DNA of 64,000 nucleotides from Azorhizobium oxalatiphilum (GCF_014635325.1 NZ_BMCT01000004.1:186001-250000), one strand, 5' to 3'. Counted from the first letter of the stretch, positions 8,520 to 17,603 are shown. Notes: generated from the sequence alone by a model not told the origin. Made by a program: numbers and translations.

Positions 8520-9728
8520 ATGGACGACTGCCTGATCCGCAATGCCCGCCTCGCCGATGGTCGGGCGGTGTCCATTTCCATCCGCGCCGGCCTGATTGCC
8601 GGCCTTACCGACGCTGCGGCGCCTGCGCCTGCCGTCGGGCAGGTGCTGGATGCCGCTGGCATGCTCGTGCTGCCCGGCTTCACCGACGGCCATCTGCATC
8701 TCGACAAGACCATGCTGGGCCTGCCCTGGCGCCCGCACAATGCGGCCCCCTCCGTGCGCGGGCGCATCGAGGCGGAAAAGGAATTCCGGCGCCGTGAGAC
8801 CTCCCCGCTGGCCGAGCGTGGCGCGGTGCGCCTGCTGGAGATGGCGCTCAAGCACGGCACCATCAGCCTGCGCACCCATGTGGATGTGGACGACGTCACG
8901 CGCCTCGATCATCTGGCGCAGATCCTCGCCTTGCGGGACGCGTGGCGGGGCCGGGTGGACATCCAGATCGTCGCCTTCCCCCAGAGCGGCGTTCTGGCGT
9001 GCGCGCCGGTGCACGCGCTGCTGGACGAGGCCATGGGCATGGGTGCCGATCTCGTTGGAGGTCTCGATCCCATCGGTTGCGACGGCGATCTCAAGGGCCA
9101 GCTCGACATCCTGTTCGCGCTCGCCGGGCGCCATGGGCGCGGCATCGACATCCATCTGCACGACGGCGGCGAGGCGGGGCTCTCGGAGATCGCCGACATT
9201 GCGGCGCGCACCCGCGCGGCGGGCCTTGGCGGTCAGGTGACGATCAGCCACGCCTTCGCGCTGGCCGATGCGGACGAACGGCAGCTTGCCGCCCATTGCG
9301 CGCTGCTGCGGGAGGCGGGTGTCGCGATCCTGTCGAGCATTCCGGGCGGGGAGCGCTGCCCGCCGATCCCGGCCTTGCGGGCGGCAGGCGTGCCGGTTTT
9401 CTTCGGCTCGGACAATGTGCGCGACTGCTGGAACCCGGCCACCGTGGTGGGCATGGCGGAGCGCATGATGCTCGCCGCACACCGCTTCGGGCTGCGCAGC
9501 GATGAGAGCCTCTCAGGCCTGCTCGATCATGTGACGGGCATTGCGCATGCCGTCACCGGCCTCGGCGCGGGGGCCGTGGACGTCGGGCGGCCGGCGGACC
9601 TGCTGGTGTTCGACGTCCAGCACGTGCCCCAGCTGGTGGTGGAGCGGAGCCTGCCGGTGGCGGTGATGAAGGGCGGCATCCTGCAGGCGGGTGTGCTGTC
9701 TGCGGCAGGCGAGCCGGCGACCCGCTGA
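8520..9728 (+). CDS. Amidohydrolase of the cytosine deaminase-like family
   Basis: This 402-residue metal-dependent hydrolase has the amidohydrolase barrel. The metal-site strand is TDGHLHLDKT, later ligand segments are HLHDGG and TISHAFALAD, and the catalytic Asp is in FGSDNVRDCWNP. The pattern is closest to cytosine deaminase (CodA) and related aminohydrolases of ring nitrogen compounds. The C-terminus has the usual DLLVFDV beta-sandwich end. The gene follows the DeoR gene by 27 bases on the same strand, so it may share its transcript, yet a deaminase has no obvious job in threonate or erythronate breakdown. The true substrate cannot be read from the sequence; creatinine-, cytosine- or N-alkyl-ring-type compounds are all possible. 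Confidence 0.88.
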   Translation: MDDCLIRNARLADGRAVSISIRAGLIAGLTDAAAPAPAVGQVLDAAGMLVLPGFTDGHLHLDKTMLGLPWRPHNAAPSVRGRIEAEKEFRRRETSPLAERGAVRLLEMALKHGTISLRTHVDVDDVTRLDHLAQILALRDAWRGRVDIQIVAFPQSGVLACAPVHALLDEAMGMGADLVGGLDPIGCDGDLKGQLDILFALAGRHGRGIDIHLHDGGEAGLSEIADIAARTRAAGLGGQVTISHAFALADADERQLAAHCALLREAGVAILSSIPGGERCPPIPALRAAGVPVFFGSDNVRDCWNPATVVGMAERMMLAAHRFGLRSDESLSGLLDHVTGIAHAVTGLGAGAVDVGRPADLLVFDVQHVPQLVVERSLPVAVMKGGILQAGVLSAAGEPATR

Positions 9729-9744
9729 GAGCGGAGGCGGGGCC

Positions 9745-9972
9745 TCAGTTTCTCTGCGGGCGTGAAGGAAAGCGGGGGCCGGCCTGGCGGGCGAGTGCCG
9801 CCAGAGCCGCGTCGTAATCGTTCCGGCACAGCACGAAGGCCCATGCGAGATGCACCAGCAGCAGAATGCCAAGAGCGAGAGGCACAAGGAAAGCAACGGC
9901 GGCCAGCCCCCAGACGAAGGCGTCCGCAACGGATGAAAGGCTGCCGATGTTCATTGAACGAAGCTCTCGCAA
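9745..9972 (-). CDS. Small single-span membrane protein, hypothetical
   Basis: A 75-residue protein with one long hydrophobic stretch (about residues 18-48, FVWGLAAVAFLVPLALGILL onward) and a short basic, cytoplasm-like tail with ALARQAGPRF. I do not recognise the family. It lies on the minus strand between the end of the haem-oxygenase gene (27 bases away) and the convergent amidohydrolase gene (16 bases away), so it could be the last gene of the haem-uptake transcript. A second in-frame ATG at residue 7 gives 69 residues. Coding potential rests on the hydrophobic pattern and tight packing. Confidence 0.5.
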   Translation of the reverse strand: MRELRSMNIGSLSSVADAFVWGLAAVAFLVPLALGILLLVHLAWAFVLCRNDYDAALAALARQAGPRFPSRPQRN

Positions 9973-9999
9973 AAGGCGGTTCGCGCCTGTCCCGTTTGG

Positions 10000-10614
10000 T
10001 CAGGCGCCAGCGGCGTAGTTCTGGTCCACGAGGCTCTGAACCCGCTTGAAGGCGGTTTCGGCACCGAGGATGACGCGGGCTTCCCCGGCTTCGTCCACCG
10101 GCAGCTCGTCGAGCGCGGCGGTGAAGGTGCGCCAGTGGAGGCCGCGGCCTTCGGGGGCTGCGGCCAGATGGCGCGCGCCGAAGGTCTCGTTGAGCCCGAG
10201 GGTGGCTGCGGCCTTGAGCAGGAAGGCGGCGCCGAGGTTCGAGCCTTCGGCCGTATAGAGCCAGCCCAGCGCCGTGGGGATGTCCACGGTGCCGCCCGCC
10301 GTGAAGGCCGGGGCGCTCTCGATCACCGGCTCGGCGATGCCGAGGTCCGCCAGATCCTGCTGGATCTGGCCGAAACGGCGGCGGCCCGGCAGGTCGGGCA
10401 GCATCTTGTCGAGCATCGGATCACTGTAGAGGGCATCGATCTCGCGATGGAAGGCGTACTGCACCTTCAGGAACTGGCCGTAGGTCTCCCGGCTGGCGAA
10501 GGGGTTGTGGCCCATGATCGACTTGTCCAGCCGGTCGTGGGTGTCGTGGGTGTGGGCCTTGAGTCGCTTGGCGCGGCTGTCGCTGACGGGGGGCTCGAGT
10601 TCGATGGTGCTCAT
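10000..10614 (-). CDS. Bacterial haem oxygenase (HemO/PigA-like)
   Basis: A 204-residue haem oxygenase that would open haem to biliverdin, CO and Fe2+ in the cytoplasm. The proximal-helix region AKRLKAHTHDTHDRLD carries the candidate haem-ligand histidine, and the distal helix has the flexible glycine segment TAEGSNLGAAFLL. The start MSTIELEPP is chosen over an upstream ATG at 10698 whose 28 extra residues do not look like the family. It lies downstream of the haemophore export genes on the same strand and completes a route from external haem to iron. There is a 191-base gap to the adaptor gene, so it may have its own promoter. A BphO-type role (supplying biliverdin to a phytochrome) is less likely here. 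Confidence 0.88.
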   Translation of the reverse strand: MSTIELEPPVSDSRAKRLKAHTHDTHDRLDKSIMGHNPFASRETYGQFLKVQYAFHREIDALYSDPMLDKMLPDLPGRRRFGQIQQDLADLGIAEPVIESAPAFTAGGTVDIPTALGWLYTAEGSNLGAAFLLKAAATLGLNETFGARHLAAAPEGRGLHWRTFTAALDELPVDEAGEARVILGAETAFKRVQSLVDQNYAAGA

Positions 10615-10805
10615 GGTGTGGATCCTCAGATTCGGAAGCGGCTGAACTTCGGGCGGCTGCGGCGTGCGGGTGGTCCAAAATTCCACCTGCCGCTCCACCT
10701 TCCGTACGTTCTCAAGGGTAGTGTGCGTGCGTAGTCAGAAATAATTCCAAAATACAGAAGCGTGTCTTTGAAAGTGGTTCTAAACTCGCTCGCGCATAGG
10801 TAGTA

Positions 10806-12128
10806 CTATTCCTCTCTGAACGCACGATTGATCTGGTCATACAGGGGTTTTACCAGATAGGAGAGCGCTGTGCGAGCACCTGTTGTGATGAATACCTCAA
10901 TGGGCATGCCAGGCAGAAGGGGCTGCCCGGCCATCCGTTGCAATTCCGAGGCCGGAAGCGCAATCCGCACAAGGTAGTACAGCTGTCCGGTGCGCGAATC
11001 TTCGGTCTGGTCGGCGGCAACCTGCGTCACCGTGCCCCCCAGCTCCGGCGTGGTGTGGGCATTGAAGGCGCTGAGCCGCAGCAGGGCGGACTGGCCCACC
11101 TGCACCTGATCGATATCCTGCGGCCGGATGCGCGCCTCCACCGCCAGCCGGTCGGCCGTGGGCACCACGGACATGATGATATCGCCCGGCGCGATGACCC
11201 CGCCCACCGTGTGCACGGAGAGCTGGTGCACCACGCCGTCCTGCGGGGCGATGAGATCGATGCGCCTGAGCTGATCCTCCGCCGCCACCCTGCGTTCCAC
11301 CGCCTCGCCCAGCTGCGCGTCCACATCCCGCAGTTCCTGCCCGACTTCCGTGCGCAGATCCTGATCGATCTGGAGAATCTGCAATTCCGCTTCCGCGATG
11401 CGCCCGGCGGCCTGCGCCTGATAGGCGATCTTCTCGCCGCGCTCGCCGCCGAAGGTGGCCGCCTGCGTCTCCAGCGAATTCAGCCGCTGCACGTTCACGA
11501 TGCCCTTGGCCAGAAGCGGCCTGAGATCGGCGATCTCCTTCTCCAGCACCACGAGGCCCCGGTCATAGGCGGCCTCCTGCGCCTTCAGGCCCTCGATCTC
11601 GTGCCGGGACTGGGCGATGCGCTCGCGCAGCTGCGCCTGCCGGCCGAGGCGGGCGGCGCGGCGGGCGGCGAACAGGCTGCGTTCGCTGTGCACGGCGGCG
11701 GTGGCTTCGGGCATGTCCGCCCGCAGCAGCCAGTCGGGAAAGACGATCTGCGCCAGGTCATCGCGCTCGGCCTCCAGCCGTGCCCGGCGGGCGGTGAATT
11801 CCACCACGCGCTTGGACTGGATGGCGAGGCTGGCCCTGGCCTGGGTGGCGTCGAGGCGCATCACGACCTCGCCGGCGCGCACCCTCTGGCCCTCGGTGAC
11901 GGCGATCTCGCCCACCACGCCGCCGGTGGGGTGCTGGACCTTCTTCACATAGCTGTCCACCACCGCCGTGCCGCTCGCCACCACGGCGCCGGCCAGCGTA
12001 GTGGCGGCAGCCCAGCCGCCGACGCCGCCGACCAGCAGCACCGCCACCAGCCCGCCCGCCATGAGGTGGCGGCGGACGGAGCGGCGCACGGCATGGAGAT
12101 CGGGGTGGGATGTCTCATGCGGGAGCAT
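10806..12128 (-). CDS. hasE: Type I secretion periplasmic adaptor (HlyD/HasE/PrtE family)
   Basis: A 440-residue membrane-fusion protein. It has a cytoplasmic N-terminus, one membrane span at about residues 22-45 (HLMAGGLVAVLLVGGVGGW onward), then a split lipoyl domain (VQHPTGGVVGEIAVTEGQRV and, later, LIAPQDGVVHQLSV). Long coiled coil lies between about residues 95 and 290, and the C-terminal beta-barrel is typical of the HlyD family. It links the ABC protein to an outer-membrane TolC-type channel. Its start overlaps the end of the ABC gene by 14 bases. No TolC gene is in the window, so the outer-membrane part must come from elsewhere. Gene order haemophore, ABC, adaptor supports HasE. Confidence 0.9.
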   Translation of the reverse strand: MLPHETSHPDLHAVRRSVRRHLMAGGLVAVLLVGGVGGWAAATTLAGAVVASGTAVVDSYVKKVQHPTGGVVGEIAVTEGQRVRAGEVVMRLDATQARASLAIQSKRVVEFTARRARLEAERDDLAQIVFPDWLLRADMPEATAAVHSERSLFAARRAARLGRQAQLRERIAQSRHEIEGLKAQEAAYDRGLVVLEKEIADLRPLLAKGIVNVQRLNSLETQAATFGGERGEKIAYQAQAAGRIAEAELQILQIDQDLRTEVGQELRDVDAQLGEAVERRVAAEDQLRRIDLIAPQDGVVHQLSVHTVGGVIAPGDIIMSVVPTADRLAVEARIRPQDIDQVQVGQSALLRLSAFNAHTTPELGGTVTQVAADQTEDSRTGQLYYLVRIALPASELQRMAGQPLLPGMPIEVFITTGARTALSYLVKPLYDQINRAFREE

Positions 12129-13914
12129 GGGCGGCCTCCTGTTCGGCGAGCGGGGCGACGGGTTCGCCGCCGACCACCCGCAGCGGGCCGGCGGCGCGGG
12201 CGGCGCCCTTCTGGGCAGCGGCGCCCTGCGCCTTGCGCAGCGCTTCGAGCACCTGATCGCGCGGGCCGAACACGCTGGGGCGTCCAGGCTCCATCAGCAG
12301 CAGATGATCCACGGCGCCGAGCGCGCTGGGGCGGTGGGCGATGACGATGCAGATGCCGCCGCGCGCCCGCACGGCGGCGATGGCAGCGAGGACGGCGGCT
12401 TCGCCCTCCGCATCGAGATTGGCATTGGGCTCGTCCATCACCACCAGGAAGGGATCGCCATAAAGCGCCCGCGCCAGCCCGATGCGCTGGCGCTGGCCGG
12501 CGGAGAGGGCAAGGCCCGCCTCGCCGATGGGCGTGTCATAGCCATCTTCCAGCTTCAGGATCATCTCATGCACCCCGGCCGCACGGGCGGCGGCGACCAC
12601 CGCCTCCGCATCGGGCGTGGGATCAAGCCGCGCGATGTTCTCCGCCACCGTGCCCTCGAACAGGTCGATGCCCTGCGGCAGGTAGCCGATATGGGGGCCG
12701 AGCCTGGCGCGGTCCCACTGGTCCAGCGTGGCGCCGTCGAGCCGCACCTTGCCGGCGGCCGGGGCCCACACGCCCACCAGCGCGCGGGCGAGGGTGGATT
12801 TGCCGGCCCCGCTGGAGCCGATGATGCCCAGCGCGCTGCCGGCGGAAAGCGTGAAGTTGACCCCGTTCACGCTGACCTTGCGGGTGCCGGGCGGGGCGAT
12901 GGAGAGGTTCTCCGCCCGGAATTCCCGTTCCGGACGGGGCAGGGCCGTGCGCGGCGTGGCCTGGGGGCGGCGGGCGAGCAGATCGGCGAGGCGGCGGGCG
13001 CTCTGGCGCGCGGCGGCAAAGCCCTTCCAGCTGCCGATCACCATGTCTACCGGCGCCAGCGCGCGGCCCATGAGCACTGAGCTTGCGATCATCACGCCGC
13101 CGGTGGCCTGCTGGTCGATCACAAGGAGCGCGCCGATGGCCAGCATGGCGGATTGCAGCGCAACCCGCAGCGCGCGCGAGACTGCGGCGAGGCCGCCGGC
13201 GCGGTCATTGGCGCGGCGGTTGGCGGAAAGATAGGCGGCATTGGCGGCGGACCACCGCTGCGCGACGCGCTCGGAGAGGCCCATGGCGCGCACGGCTTCC
13301 GCATTGCGCCGCCCGGCCTCCAGCAGTGCCACGCGGGCCATGCCGGTGCGGATGGTCTCGGCCACCGGCCTGCGCGAGAGGAACTCGCCCAGCAGCGCGA
13401 GGGCGATCAGCACCAGCGCGCCCACGAGCGCGGCAACGCCGATCCACACATGCAGCGCGAAACACAAGGCGAGATAGAGTGGCATCCAGGGCAGATCGAA
13501 GAAGGCGCTGGCGCCTTGCCCGGCGAGGAAGCCGCGCACATTGTCGAGATCGCGCAGCGGCTGGAGGCCATCGGCTTTCTCGCGCCCGTCCAGCGGCTGG
13601 GCGATGACGGCCGCCTGCACGGGGCCGGCGAGCGCATGGTCCAGCATCTCGCCGATGCGGGTGAGGGCGCGCCCGCGCAGGATGTCGAGCAGCGCCTGGA
13701 AGCCATAGAGCCCTGCCGCGAGCAGCGCGAGGCCGGCCAGCGTCGGCAGGCTGCGGCTGGCGAGCACGCGGTCATAGACCTGCAGCATGAACAGCGGGGC
13801 GGTGAGGGCGAGCAGGTTGACGATGCCGCTCACCAGCCCGAGCGCCGCCGCCATGGGGCCGAGGCCGGCGGGCAGCAGCGCGCGGAACGAGGGTTTGGGG
13901 CCGGACGGGCGCAT
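12115..13914 (-). CDS. hasD: Type I secretion ABC permease/ATPase (HasD/PrtD family)
   Basis: This 599-residue half-transporter has a six-span membrane domain (about residues 20-300) and a nucleotide-binding domain (about 330-560). The Walker A motif is GSSGAGKST, the signature is LSAGQRQRIGLARAL and Walker B is FLVVMDEPNANLD. There is no N-terminal C39 peptidase domain, which fits the PrtD/HasD class that exports substrates with uncleaved C-terminal signals. It sits 91 bases downstream of the haemophore gene and overlaps the adaptor gene, so the haemophore is the expected cargo. The GH5 protein encoded at 29585 also lacks a Sec signal and may be a second cargo (speculative). Confidence 0.93.
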   Translation of the reverse strand: MRPSGPKPSFRALLPAGLGPMAAALGLVSGIVNLLALTAPLFMLQVYDRVLASRSLPTLAGLALLAAGLYGFQALLDILRGRALTRIGEMLDHALAGPVQAAVIAQPLDGREKADGLQPLRDLDNVRGFLAGQGASAFFDLPWMPLYLALCFALHVWIGVAALVGALVLIALALLGEFLSRRPVAETIRTGMARVALLEAGRRNAEAVRAMGLSERVAQRWSAANAAYLSANRRANDRAGGLAAVSRALRVALQSAMLAIGALLVIDQQATGGVMIASSVLMGRALAPVDMVIGSWKGFAAARQSARRLADLLARRPQATPRTALPRPEREFRAENLSIAPPGTRKVSVNGVNFTLSAGSALGIIGSSGAGKSTLARALVGVWAPAAGKVRLDGATLDQWDRARLGPHIGYLPQGIDLFEGTVAENIARLDPTPDAEAVVAAARAAGVHEMILKLEDGYDTPIGEAGLALSAGQRQRIGLARALYGDPFLVVMDEPNANLDAEGEAAVLAAIAAVRARGGICIVIAHRPSALGAVDHLLLMEPGRPSVFGPRDQVLEALRKAQGAAAQKGAARAAGPLRVVGGEPVAPLAEQEAAHAPA

Positions 13915-14005
13915 CAGCGAACCTGCGGTGGGAGGTGGGGAGCAGGCCGCCGTGCGAGGTGGGGCCTCGCGCGGCGGCCTGCGGGTCAGACCCTTGCGGG
14001 CCCGA

Positions 14006-14758
14006 TCAGACGAAGATGGCGGCCGTGCTCATGTCCGCCGCGGTCACGCCCAGCACGGTGATGCTGTTAGAACCGTAGGAGAGCACGGCGCCGGCAGCGG
14101 TGTCGGTGATGGAGTAGGAGCCCCAGGCCGTGACGTCGATGCCGTCTTCGGTCACGCTGAAGTCGGTGATGGTATCAGCGCCGTCGGTGCCGTCGAACAC
14201 GAAGAAGTCCGAGCCGGCGCCGCCGGTGAAGGTGTCGTTGCCGTCGAAGCTGTAGATCGTATCAGCGCCGCTGCTGCCGATAATGGTGTTGCTCTGGGCG
14301 TTGAGAGTGGCGAGCAGCACCGTGCTGCTGCCGCCCATCAGGTCATAGATGAGCGTATGCACGGCATTGCCGGTGCCCGAGCCGGAGAGGCCGAGGCCGG
14401 TGATGGCGATGTCGGTGGCCGACTGGCTGAAGCTGTCGCTGGCGGCGTCATAGGACAGGCCCTGGCCGAATCTCACGCTGTCGAGAGTGCCAGCGAGGGT
14501 GTGGGTGAGGAAGTCATAGGAAAAGTCGCCGGCGGTGCCGGAGCCTATTGCCACGCTATCAGCGGTTGAGGGAATGTCTCCGACCGTAACCGTGCTGGAT
14601 TCGGTGAAGGAAAACTCATTTCCGCTCAAATCTGCGCCGTTGTCCGAGAAAAATCCGAAATATCCACGGGTGAAGTTGCTGTTGAAATCGTCCAGATAAG
14701 CCAGCAGGTCAACGCCGACGCCATCGCTGTTCGCATCGGTAAGCGTAATGGTAGCCAT
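14006..14758 (-). CDS. hasA: HasA-like haemophore with C-terminal RTX-type repeats
   Basis: A 250-residue extracellular haem-binding protein. Residues 1-150 follow the HasA fold: YLDDFNSNF, then FSYDFLTHTLAGTLDSVRFG, in which Tyr81 and His86 match the HasA ligand pair Tyr75/His83, and VHTLIYDLMGG. The loop that holds His32 in Serratia HasA contains no histidine here. Residues 157-205 add glycine/aspartate-rich calcium-binding (RTX-type) repeats such as GNDTFTGGAGSD, which ordinary HasA lacks. The short hydrophobic end AAIFV suits a type I secretion signal. There is no Sec signal. The start has GGAG eight bases upstream; a longer ATG at 14791 lies before that site. Neighbours are the receptor upstream and the exporter downstream. 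Confidence 0.85.
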   Translation of the reverse strand: MATITLTDANSDGVGVDLLAYLDDFNSNFTRGYFGFFSDNGADLSGNEFSFTESSTVTVGDIPSTADSVAIGSGTAGDFSYDFLTHTLAGTLDSVRFGQGLSYDAASDSFSQSATDIAITGLGLSGSGTGNAVHTLIYDLMGGSSTVLLATLNAQSNTIIGSSGADTIYSFDGNDTFTGGAGSDFFVFDGTDGADTITDFSVTEDGIDVTAWGSYSITDTAAGAVLSYGSNSITVLGVTAADMSTAAIFV

Positions 14759-14809
14759 CTGTTGAACTCCAAATGTTGATCCAATGATCAATAGTCATCG
14801 GATGAAAAG

Positions 14810-14855
14810 CCGCGCCGATCGACGCGGCGGCTTCTCCAGCGGCCTCGGCCGCTGG
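14810..14855 (-). terminator. Paired hairpins between receptor and haemophore genes
   Basis: On the minus strand, a perfect CCAGCGGCC/GGCCGCTGG hairpin (14836-14855, two-base loop) is followed by a GCCGCG/CGCGGC hairpin (14810-14829) that ends in TTTT. This sits between the stop of hasR and the start of hasA, within a 220-base gap. It looks like a leaky terminator or attenuator that would set the receptor-to-haemophore ratio. Confidence 0.55.
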
Positions 14856-14978
14856 AAAACACGAAGGGCGTGCGGCATCTGAATGTCGCGCGGACGCCGC
14901 TCTATATCGTCAGGTCCGGGCCTGATCCCCAAGCCGGATGTTCCCGGCTTGAGGCACGGCGCTGAAGTTCGCCCGGTC

Positions 14979-17603
14979 CTAGAACTTCAGGTTCAGCGAC
15001 ACCGTGGCCGTGCGGCCGGGGGCAGGGAAATCGTAGCTGTTCATCGCATCCACATAGGCCACGTCGGTCAGGTTGGTGACGGCGAAACGCAAGGTGGCCT
15101 GCTCGCTGAGCTTCAGGGAGGAGTAGACATCCCACACGGTATAGACCGTGGGTTCGTAGGAGACGGCGTTTATGCCGAGCTGCTCGGCAGGCACCACATG
15201 CGTGACCTTGCCGCCGATCACCCAGCGGCGGTCGAACTGGCGGAGCCCCACATCCATGGTGAACTTCTGCTCAGGTGCAACTGAAAGAAAATAGATTCCG
15301 TCAGTTGTATAGGCGTAGGGTGTGCCATCTCCAGAAATGTATTCCTGAGAATATTCTGAGTTGGTGAGCGTGTAGGATCCGCCGACATAATAATCTCCGG
15401 CATCGTAATTGCCTTCAATTTCAATGCCGCTCAGCTTGGCGTCGTTGGTAAGATTGACGGCCTGGAAGCCCGAGTAACGATTTCCGGTGGTGGGTGAGAC
15501 GATGAGTGATGAGGGTGCAAGAACGATAAAGTTCTCAATCGTTCTGTCGAAATAGGCGGCCTTGAATCGGAATGTATCGTTGTTTCTAAGAACGTTATCG
15601 TACTTCATGTTTACGCCGATTTCCCAGTTTTGGGAAGTCTCGGGCCGCAAGTTAGGATTTGGAATATAATTAAATATGGCGCCGATATGCTGGCCGCCAA
15701 GCAGTGCTTCGCTGAGTCCGGGCGGCCGATACCCCCCAGTATACTTTCCATAGACCTGAAAACCGGTGAGCGGTGTCACCGCAACGGTCGCCTCCGGCGA
15801 GAAGTGACCGCCGGACTGGTCCACATTGATGTCTTCGGTCAGTCGGCGCTGCTCGGTGACGGCGGTGGACCATCTGCGGCATATGCTTCCGAAGTAGAGG
15901 AGACACACCGCTGGCGTGATGACCACCGTCTCCGTGCCGCCATACACCGTCGAGCTGCCGGTCAGCTTGTAATAATCGTAACGGCCGCCGGCCGAGACTT
16001 CGAGCCACTCGCCGTGGGTGAAGGTGGCCTTGGCGAAGGGGGTCGCCAGCCAGCGCTCGCCATTGGGGTTGGTGCCCGAGAACCACCAGCCCTCATCCGC
16101 ATCGTCCGCATCATAGGCGACCGAGTTCGTGCTGCCCTTGTCGTAGAAGGCCTCGACGCCGTAGTTCACCGCCAGCTTGCCATAGGGCACGGCGAAGGTG
16201 CTGGTGTTGACGATGCTGCCGCCATAGCTGTCGAGCCCGTAATCAACATCGAATGCACCATAGGTGGCGCGCTCATCGCGATACTGCGAAACATCCGTGC
16301 GGTTGGCCCAGAGCTGGGCCTTCAGGTCGATCCAGCCATTGTCCGGCCGCCACGTATAGGTGAGCGTGCCGGTGAGGTTCAGCAGCTTGTTCGTATCGGG
16401 ATAGGTGCCAAGCGCGGTGCTGGTCGAGAACTCCGTGTCATAGACCACGAAGCCCGCTTCCAGGCGCTGGTCCTCGGTGATGTCCCAGCCCAGCTTGGCA
16501 AGGCCCGACCAGGTGTCCGAGCCGGTGAAGATGGCGGACGAGTTCGCCGCATATTGAGCGAGGATCCCGCTCGACGCCTGCAGCGTGCCGTTATGGCCGA
16601 TGTTGTATTCGCCCAGCTCCTTGTGGGTGATGGCGAAAGCGGCATCCACCTTGCCCACCCGCCCGGCCACGGCCGCCAGCCCGTAGAAGGTATAGGCATT
16701 GGTGCCGGTGGTGAGATCGAGTTCCGCGCCCCAGTCCTTGCCCGGCTGGATCAGATCCTGCGCCGAGAGCGTGCGGAAGGCGACCACCGAGCCGTGCGAG
16801 CCGCCCGCGCCCACGCCGGCGGCCATGCTCTTGTCCACCTCCACCGCGCGCAGCAGCAGCGGGTCCACATAGACGAGGCCGGTGTTGGCGTGGCCGCTCA
16901 TCTGGAAATTCTGGCGTGCGCCGTCGATGGTGGAGGTCACGCGGTTCTGGTCCTGCAGGCCACGCACGTTCACCGTGATGCCGGGATCCTGCGGCGTGCC
17001 CACCGTATTGACGCCCGCCATGCCGTCGAACAGATCCGAGGCCGAGCGCGGCGTCGTCTCCAGAATGGCGGAGCGACCGATGTAGCTGATGGAGGCCGGG
17101 GTGTCGTAGATCCAGTCCGGCGCGCCCTGATAGCCGGCGTGGCTGGCGGCGCCGCTCACATCCACCGCATCGAGCGCGATGGCGCCTTCGACACCCACCA
17201 CGCCCACGCCCCCCGGCGTCTGGCCGATCACCACCGTGTTGCCGGACAGGCGGAAGTTGATGCCGGTGCCACCCAGCATCTGCCCCAGCGCCTGCTCAGG
17301 CGTCAGGCTGCCGCGCACCGCCCGCGTGGTGATGCCGCGCGCGGTGGCCGAGGCCAGCGTGACCTGAAGGCCCGACTGGCGGCTGAACACGCCCACCGCG
17401 CTGCTGAGCGGCTGGGCGGCGATATCGAAGCTGCGCACCACGCCGCCGGTCTGCGCGCGCTGGGGGGCAGGGGTGGTCTGCGCGGCGGCAAGCGATGTGG
17501 AGCCCATCAGCGCCACTGCGGCGGCGGCCAGAAGGCGCGTGCGGGAATAAGGCTTCAGTCTGAAAGGTGCCGCACCCCGGCCGGCGGCGATCTGGAAAGG
17601 CAT
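14979..17603 (-). CDS. hasR: TonB-dependent haem/haemophore receptor with STN signalling domain (HasR-like)
   Basis: An 874-residue outer-membrane receptor. It has an Arg-containing signal peptide (residues 1-42, ending LAAAQ), an STN signalling domain at about 57-108 (FDIAAQPLSSAVGVFSRQSG), a plug domain at about 150-290 and a 22-strand barrel ending in aromatic Phe (VSLNLKF). Between a FRAP-like GYRPPGLSEAL and NPNLRPETS, at about residues 620-655, lies a histidine in GGQHIG, as expected for a haem receptor. The STN domain would pass a ligand signal to the FecR-like protein encoded upstream. Gene order sigma, anti-sigma, receptor, haemophore, exporter matches has loci. A plain siderophore receptor is unlikely given the adjoining haemophore. 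Confidence 0.92.
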   Translation of the reverse strand: MPFQIAAGRGAAPFRLKPYSRTRLLAAAAVALMGSTSLAAAQTTPAPQRAQTGGVVRSFDIAAQPLSSAVGVFSRQSGLQVTLASATARGITTRAVRGSLTPEQALGQMLGGTGINFRLSGNTVVIGQTPGGVGVVGVEGAIALDAVDVSGAASHAGYQGAPDWIYDTPASISYIGRSAILETTPRSASDLFDGMAGVNTVGTPQDPGITVNVRGLQDQNRVTSTIDGARQNFQMSGHANTGLVYVDPLLLRAVEVDKSMAAGVGAGGSHGSVVAFRTLSAQDLIQPGKDWGAELDLTTGTNAYTFYGLAAVAGRVGKVDAAFAITHKELGEYNIGHNGTLQASSGILAQYAANSSAIFTGSDTWSGLAKLGWDITEDQRLEAGFVVYDTEFSTSTALGTYPDTNKLLNLTGTLTYTWRPDNGWIDLKAQLWANRTDVSQYRDERATYGAFDVDYGLDSYGGSIVNTSTFAVPYGKLAVNYGVEAFYDKGSTNSVAYDADDADEGWWFSGTNPNGERWLATPFAKATFTHGEWLEVSAGGRYDYYKLTGSSTVYGGTETVVITPAVCLLYFGSICRRWSTAVTEQRRLTEDINVDQSGGHFSPEATVAVTPLTGFQVYGKYTGGYRPPGLSEALLGGQHIGAIFNYIPNPNLRPETSQNWEIGVNMKYDNVLRNNDTFRFKAAYFDRTIENFIVLAPSSLIVSPTTGNRYSGFQAVNLTNDAKLSGIEIEGNYDAGDYYVGGSYTLTNSEYSQEYISGDGTPYAYTTDGIYFLSVAPEQKFTMDVGLRQFDRRWVIGGKVTHVVPAEQLGINAVSYEPTVYTVWDVYSSLKLSEQATLRFAVTNLTDVAYVDAMNSYDFPAPGRTATVSLNLKF

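Noticed and set aside
10767-10784. Irr/ICE-like iron box upstream of the haem oxygenase gene
   Set aside because: TTCTAAA is a fair half-site, but the other half (TTTGAAA) and the spacing deviate, so I do not list it as a feature.
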